From the NCBI GenBank assembly GCA_016874735.1, contig VGTI01000028.1:1-50178 (forward strand): 50,178 bases of DNA, written 5' to 3'. Shown piece by piece: positions 47,404 to 50,178 of the stretch (the first letter of the stretch is position 1; every line of letters begins with the position of its first letter). The DNA is from Deltaproteobacteria bacterium. Its GTDB lineage: Bacteria; Bdellovibrionota_B; Oligoflexia; Oligoflexales; CAIYRB01. The notes under the pieces are model-generated. The model did not search any database and was not told where the DNA came from. It was given only the letters and a program-made list of their open reading frames with translations. The position numbers and the translations under genes were made by a program.

Positions 47404-47444
47404 GGTTCGTAACACCGCGTAAATAAGCTATTAATAAAAATTCT

Positions 47445-47472
47445 TAAACTTTGTAACGAAATGCGCCGATAG
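47445..47472 (+). promoter_or_regulatory. sigma-28 (FliA)-like promoter of the M60-like peptidase
   Basis: TAAACTTT (47445-47452), 12 nt, GCCGATAG (47465-47472): 14 of 16 positions match the FliA consensus, with the same 12-nt spacer as the two sites near 3 kb. It lies 47 nt before the GTG at 47520. Confidence 0.65.
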
Positions 47473-47519
47473 GCTATTAAGCCCTGCGGTAGAGAACTTT
47501 ACGTCTTAGGGGGGCTACC

Positions 47520-49406
47520 GTGACCAAATTGACTTCGGTGATTCTGATCATGGCAATCGTTGGCTGCAATGGCCAGAATCCCGATGGTGCTGTGCGCAAA
47601 TCGTCGGTAGGCGCCGAAGCTGTTTTCATTCCACAAAGCAAACCTCAAGATAAACCTCAATCTCAGGCTGACGCTAAGCCAGTGGATGCTGCGGAATTTG
47701 CTCAAGATCAGCGCACCCAGGTCATTTACGACAAGATGACTAAGACCATGGGAGAACTACAGGATCTCGAGCGCCGACTGCCGCCTTTAGACTCCGATGT
47801 GTCTGCGATCGCAGAGCATGTTGAAGTACTCGATAAAATCGCTACTCAAATTGAGAGTGATTTTACCAGCCTCCAGGCTATCGCTACAGAATATGCGCTG
47901 AAGTCGACAAGCCAAGGTACTAGGCTGTCATTGGGATTAGCCCTTAACGGTGCTGCAGAGGGGGGTGGGGCACCTAGGGCTCAGTCGGTAGCAAGTAATG
48001 TATTCAGAATTGCTTCCACTGTACTTTCATGGTTGGGGAACTTCCTAAAGTGTCTTCTTGCTCCTCCTGTGCTCCAGAATCCAAACACCAAACCCGCTGG
48101 ATTTAATCCTATTCAACTCATAGCCGAGGCCATCAGGAACCTCATAGCGCTACTGGATGCAATTTTAAATTCCTGCATTTTCGGGCGTCCTCCAGTGAGT
48201 GATGTGAAAGCCGCCGACACAGTAGTCGGCGTCCCTCTGTCCGGTCCCTACGGTTCGCAAACATTCAAAGTATACGCAGGTGGCTACTGGGTGAACTCAG
48301 GGCTATTTTTGAAAAAGGGTCAGACCGCAAAGATCAGCGCTAAGGGGCGGTGGCAGTACGATAATCAAAATGTCGACGCCTCTGGAGTAGGTCTTGGGTC
48401 CGAGCGTGGATGTCGACTCGGATCGCTAGTTGCGAGGAGCGGACTGAATTACAATAAAGAGATTCAGTGTATTGGGGTCTCCGGTATCTTTACCGCCGCC
48501 AAAGATGAGACCTTGTATGTCGGGATGAATCACGGGGACGGCGGAGAAATGTACGGCAATCGTCTAGGCCTCAAAGGTGTACTCGATGTCACCGTGACGA
48601 GTGATGGTGGGACGGTCCCCTCGCTCAGTCCTCAGGATGCAGCTGCGGTGGATTTAACCAAGATCGCTAGCGGCAATTTAGAAATCATCGGGCGCCACAT
48701 TCTACTACCTGTAACGACTGCCGCAGTGTTGAGAGACCGGAGTACGCTAGTTGCGTCGGTGGAGACGCTAGACCGAATCTACGAGGCTCATTTGAAGCTG
48801 CGAGGTATGGCACCTTTTGATGGCGTGAAAATCAGATTCTTTCCCGATCCCGAGGTTGTTAAATTCGGTTACATGATTGCGGGTAATCCCATCCGTACCC
48901 TGCCAGATTTGTTTGGTGGTAATGAATCTCAGCGAATACTGAGGGCATCAGTTATAAATACAGATATTTGGGGTTTTGCCCACGAAATCGGCCATAATTT
49001 CACTGCGGCGAACGGCGTCCATTCCTATATGCGCCTAAGCTATGAAAGCTGGCCCAATGTCTTCACGCTACACTCACTCGAGATGCTTAATCGGGTAGAA
49101 GGTCAGCCTAATGCGCGCACTTATTGTGACGGTAAGAACGCCTATCTGGCCTCAGGTGAGTATAGTCAGCTTAAGTCGGATCCGTTTTTACAGCTTTGTT
49201 TCTTAATGGAGTTTCAGAAGACTTATGGTTGGGAGTTCTGGCAAAAATTTAACTCCAAATTGAATGCTGAATACGAGAACTCCGTAGCCCAGCGTGTCGG
49301 TGGTAGCGACCAGGCCGTATGGACTTATGTTCGTGACCTTGTCAACCAGGCCGCGGGAAGTGATCAGACGGCAGTGTTCAAGACGTGGCGCCTGCCAGTT
49401 AATTAG
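47520..49406 (+). CDS. lipoprotein M60-like zinc metallopeptidase with lectin-like domain
   Basis: 628 aa. GTG start with AGGGGGG upstream. A lipobox (LIMAIVGC) places it on an outer leaflet. Residues about 60-125 form a coiled coil (MGELQDLERRLPPLDSDVSA). A beta domain (about 235-365; VYAGGYWVNSGLFLKKGQTA, NHGDGGEMYGNRLG) resembles PA-IL/galactose-binding modules. The C-terminal catalytic domain has HEIGHNF with His 488, Glu 489 and His 492 and a Glu at 509, which fits the M60 pattern HExxHx(8,28)E. M60 enzymes cut mucin-type glycoproteins. A sigma-28-like promoter suggests it is made by motile cells. Confidence 0.83.
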   Translation: MTKLTSVILIMAIVGCNGQNPDGAVRKSSVGAEAVFIPQSKPQDKPQSQADAKPVDAAEFAQDQRTQVIYDKMTKTMGELQDLERRLPPLDSDVSAIAEHVEVLDKIATQIESDFTSLQAIATEYALKSTSQGTRLSLGLALNGAAEGGGAPRAQSVASNVFRIASTVLSWLGNFLKCLLAPPVLQNPNTKPAGFNPIQLIAEAIRNLIALLDAILNSCIFGRPPVSDVKAADTVVGVPLSGPYGSQTFKVYAGGYWVNSGLFLKKGQTAKISAKGRWQYDNQNVDASGVGLGSERGCRLGSLVARSGLNYNKEIQCIGVSGIFTAAKDETLYVGMNHGDGGEMYGNRLGLKGVLDVTVTSDGGTVPSLSPQDAAAVDLTKIASGNLEIIGRHILLPVTTAAVLRDRSTLVASVETLDRIYEAHLKLRGMAPFDGVKIRFFPDPEVVKFGYMIAGNPIRTLPDLFGGNESQRILRASVINTDIWGFAHEIGHNFTAANGVHSYMRLSYESWPNVFTLHSLEMLNRVEGQPNARTYCDGKNAYLASGEYSQLKSDPFLQLCFLMEFQKTYGWEFWQKFNSKLNAEYENSVAQRVGGSDQAVWTYVRDLVNQAAGSDQTAVFKTWRLPVN

Positions 49407-49457
49407 AAATTCCAAGAGGGACTTGGCGATACCAAAGTCCAGCTTGATCCCGCATCC

Positions 49458-49490
49458 GGCGCTAGGAATCAATGGGTTCCTGCGCCTTTA
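49458..49490 (+). terminator. weak terminator-like hairpin after the M60-like gene
   Basis: GGCGC-T-AGGAA (49458-49468) pairs with TTCCT-GCGCC (49477-49486), a 10-bp stem with one bulged T and an 8-nt loop, followed by TTTA. The T-run is short. Confidence 0.4.
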
Positions 49491-49575
49491 TGCGCTCCCT
49501 CGAAAGATGACATAGGCCATGCATTTGGTGTAAGAGACGCCGGACTAAACAAGGTCGTTGTACCGTCGGGAGAGC

Positions 49576-50178
49576 ATGGCCGTGCCTTTACTCACAGGGA
49601 TTCCAAAAACACCCCAAGTCATGCGGCGTTATGCTGCCGGATTGATCACGCTCTTATGTTTGATTTGCCTCTGTGCCTGCGGACCAGCAACAAACACCAA
49701 ATCCACAACAGATCTCGCCGCTAGCGCCACGGCAGCATCAAATTGTAGCGTCATCATCTCAACCAGTGGTCCCACGATCTACGATTGCAGCGGCAGCACC
49801 GTAGCCGGGAGGGTCGAGGAATTAGTTGGCAGAGCAAGTGCTGGGCTAGGATTCCCGTCGCATGAAGGCCCGCGTGAGGGCGATTTTATGTTTGTCGGTA
49901 AACACTACCTGGCATGGATTGATAACACGGGCTTTTCCGGTAAGCTGAACGGACTTTGGCCCCTGAATGCCATACCAGATGATTTAGATTTTACTTTACT
50001 TGAGCCAACCCCAGACGGTACGCGCCCAGTGAGTATGCTCCTCCCGGGGGAGGACGGCGATGGGCGCTGGCCCAGAGCTTATAACGGTGCCGAACATTAC
50101 GAGTTGCCGCGGTACAAAAACGGTCGCCACGATAGCCAGGCCGGGATACTCGAAGCTAACCACTTTACTGATGCTCCC
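49576..50178 (+). CDS. lipoprotein, 3' part outside window
   Basis: The frame is open for 201 codons to the window edge. From an internal ATG at 49621 it reads a lipoprotein signal (MRRYAAGLITLLCLICLCAC), then a Thr/Ala-rich linker (TNTKSTTDLAASATAAS). A domain follows with CSVIISTSGPTIYDCSGSTV, VGKHYLAWIDNTGFSGKLNG and LEPTPDGTRPVSMLLPGEDG. The two cysteines CSVII...IYDC may pair. I do not recognise the family. The ATG at 49576 has GGGAG only about 3 nt upstream, so the start may be 49576 or 49621. It follows the M60-like gene by 169 nt on the same strand. Confidence 0.7.
   Translation, partial: MAVPLLTGIPKTPQVMRRYAAGLITLLCLICLCACGPATNTKSTTDLAASATAASNCSVIISTSGPTIYDCSGSTVAGRVEELVGRASAGLGFPSHEGPREGDFMFVGKHYLAWIDNTGFSGKLNGLWPLNAIPDDLDFTLLEPTPDGTRPVSMLLPGEDGDGRWPRAYNGAEHYELPRYKNGRHDSQAGILEANHFTDAP

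Overview
The window reads as chromosomal DNA of a motile, rod-shaped Gram-negative bacterium, most likely from the Bdellovibrionota/Oligoflexia or a neighbouring former deltaproteobacterial lineage. Base composition looks balanced, somewhat over half G+C by eye (not measured). Support: a complete elongation set mreC-mreD-mrdA plus mltG; many lipobox proteins, several of them unrecognised; an OmpA-like lipoprotein; single-domain response regulators, a stand-alone Hpt protein and PilZ proteins; and three sites that closely match the flagellar sigma-28 promoter. The lineage is inferred from gene style only, since no rRNA gene is present. I saw no tRNA, rRNA or CRISPR array, and no gene-free stretch longer than about 300 bases.

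Layout. 1-838 (-): 5' part of an IS1-like transposase running off the left edge. 943-5323: envelope genes, comprising a membrane-anchored HExxxH protein, a secreted cysteine-rich protein and, divergently, three tandem coiled-coil/glycine-rich lipoproteins; sigma-28-like promoters face both ways from the intergenic region 2924-3195. 5338-8941: gamma-class carbonic anhydrase, rhodanese, and a coupled operon ending in the NAD(P)HX repair enzyme Nnr. 8998-12272 (-): a lipoprotein metallopeptidase coupled to a TPR/outer-membrane-barrel protein. 12423-16452: rpoZ, unknown genes including a twin pair of small paralogues, a receiver-like/TPR protein, and a ketopantoate-reductase-like enzyme. 16496-22107: OmpA-like lipoprotein, Hpt protein, three stand-alone receivers, a sigma-54-type AAA+ activator without a sensor domain, and purC.

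22204-25566 (-) is mreC-mreD-mrdA. 25723-38756 is mostly plus strand and housekeeping: ppiD, NAD kinase, a fatty-acid-desaturase-like protein coupled to miaE, hflX, pgi, hpd, mltG, a PilZ protein and an MFS transporter. 38737-42196 (-) holds a proline-rich lipoprotein with a lysozyme-like C-terminal domain and a 7TM receptor carrying a degenerate class III cyclase domain and a PilZ domain. 42352-46382 is a TetR-controlled, translationally coupled four-gene operon: aromatic amino acid hydroxylase, FAD monooxygenase, GNAT-like protein and lipocalin. 46477-50178 contains an expansin-like gene broken by a stop in its signal peptide, an M60-like metallopeptidase lipoprotein under a sigma-28-like promoter, and a lipoprotein running off the right edge.

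How they work together: the housekeeping genes serve cell-wall elongation, cofactor repair and central metabolism. The accessory genes point to an organism that couples motility and second-messenger signalling (c-di-GMP, possibly a cyclic nucleotide) to a surface layer of lipoproteins and polymer-degrading enzymes. The strongest candidates for something undescribed are the sigma-28-linked lipoprotein loci, the TetR-controlled hydroxylase/monooxygenase/lipocalin operon, the degenerate cyclase-PilZ receptor, and two sets of 14-bp tandem repeats that each contain a ribosome binding site.
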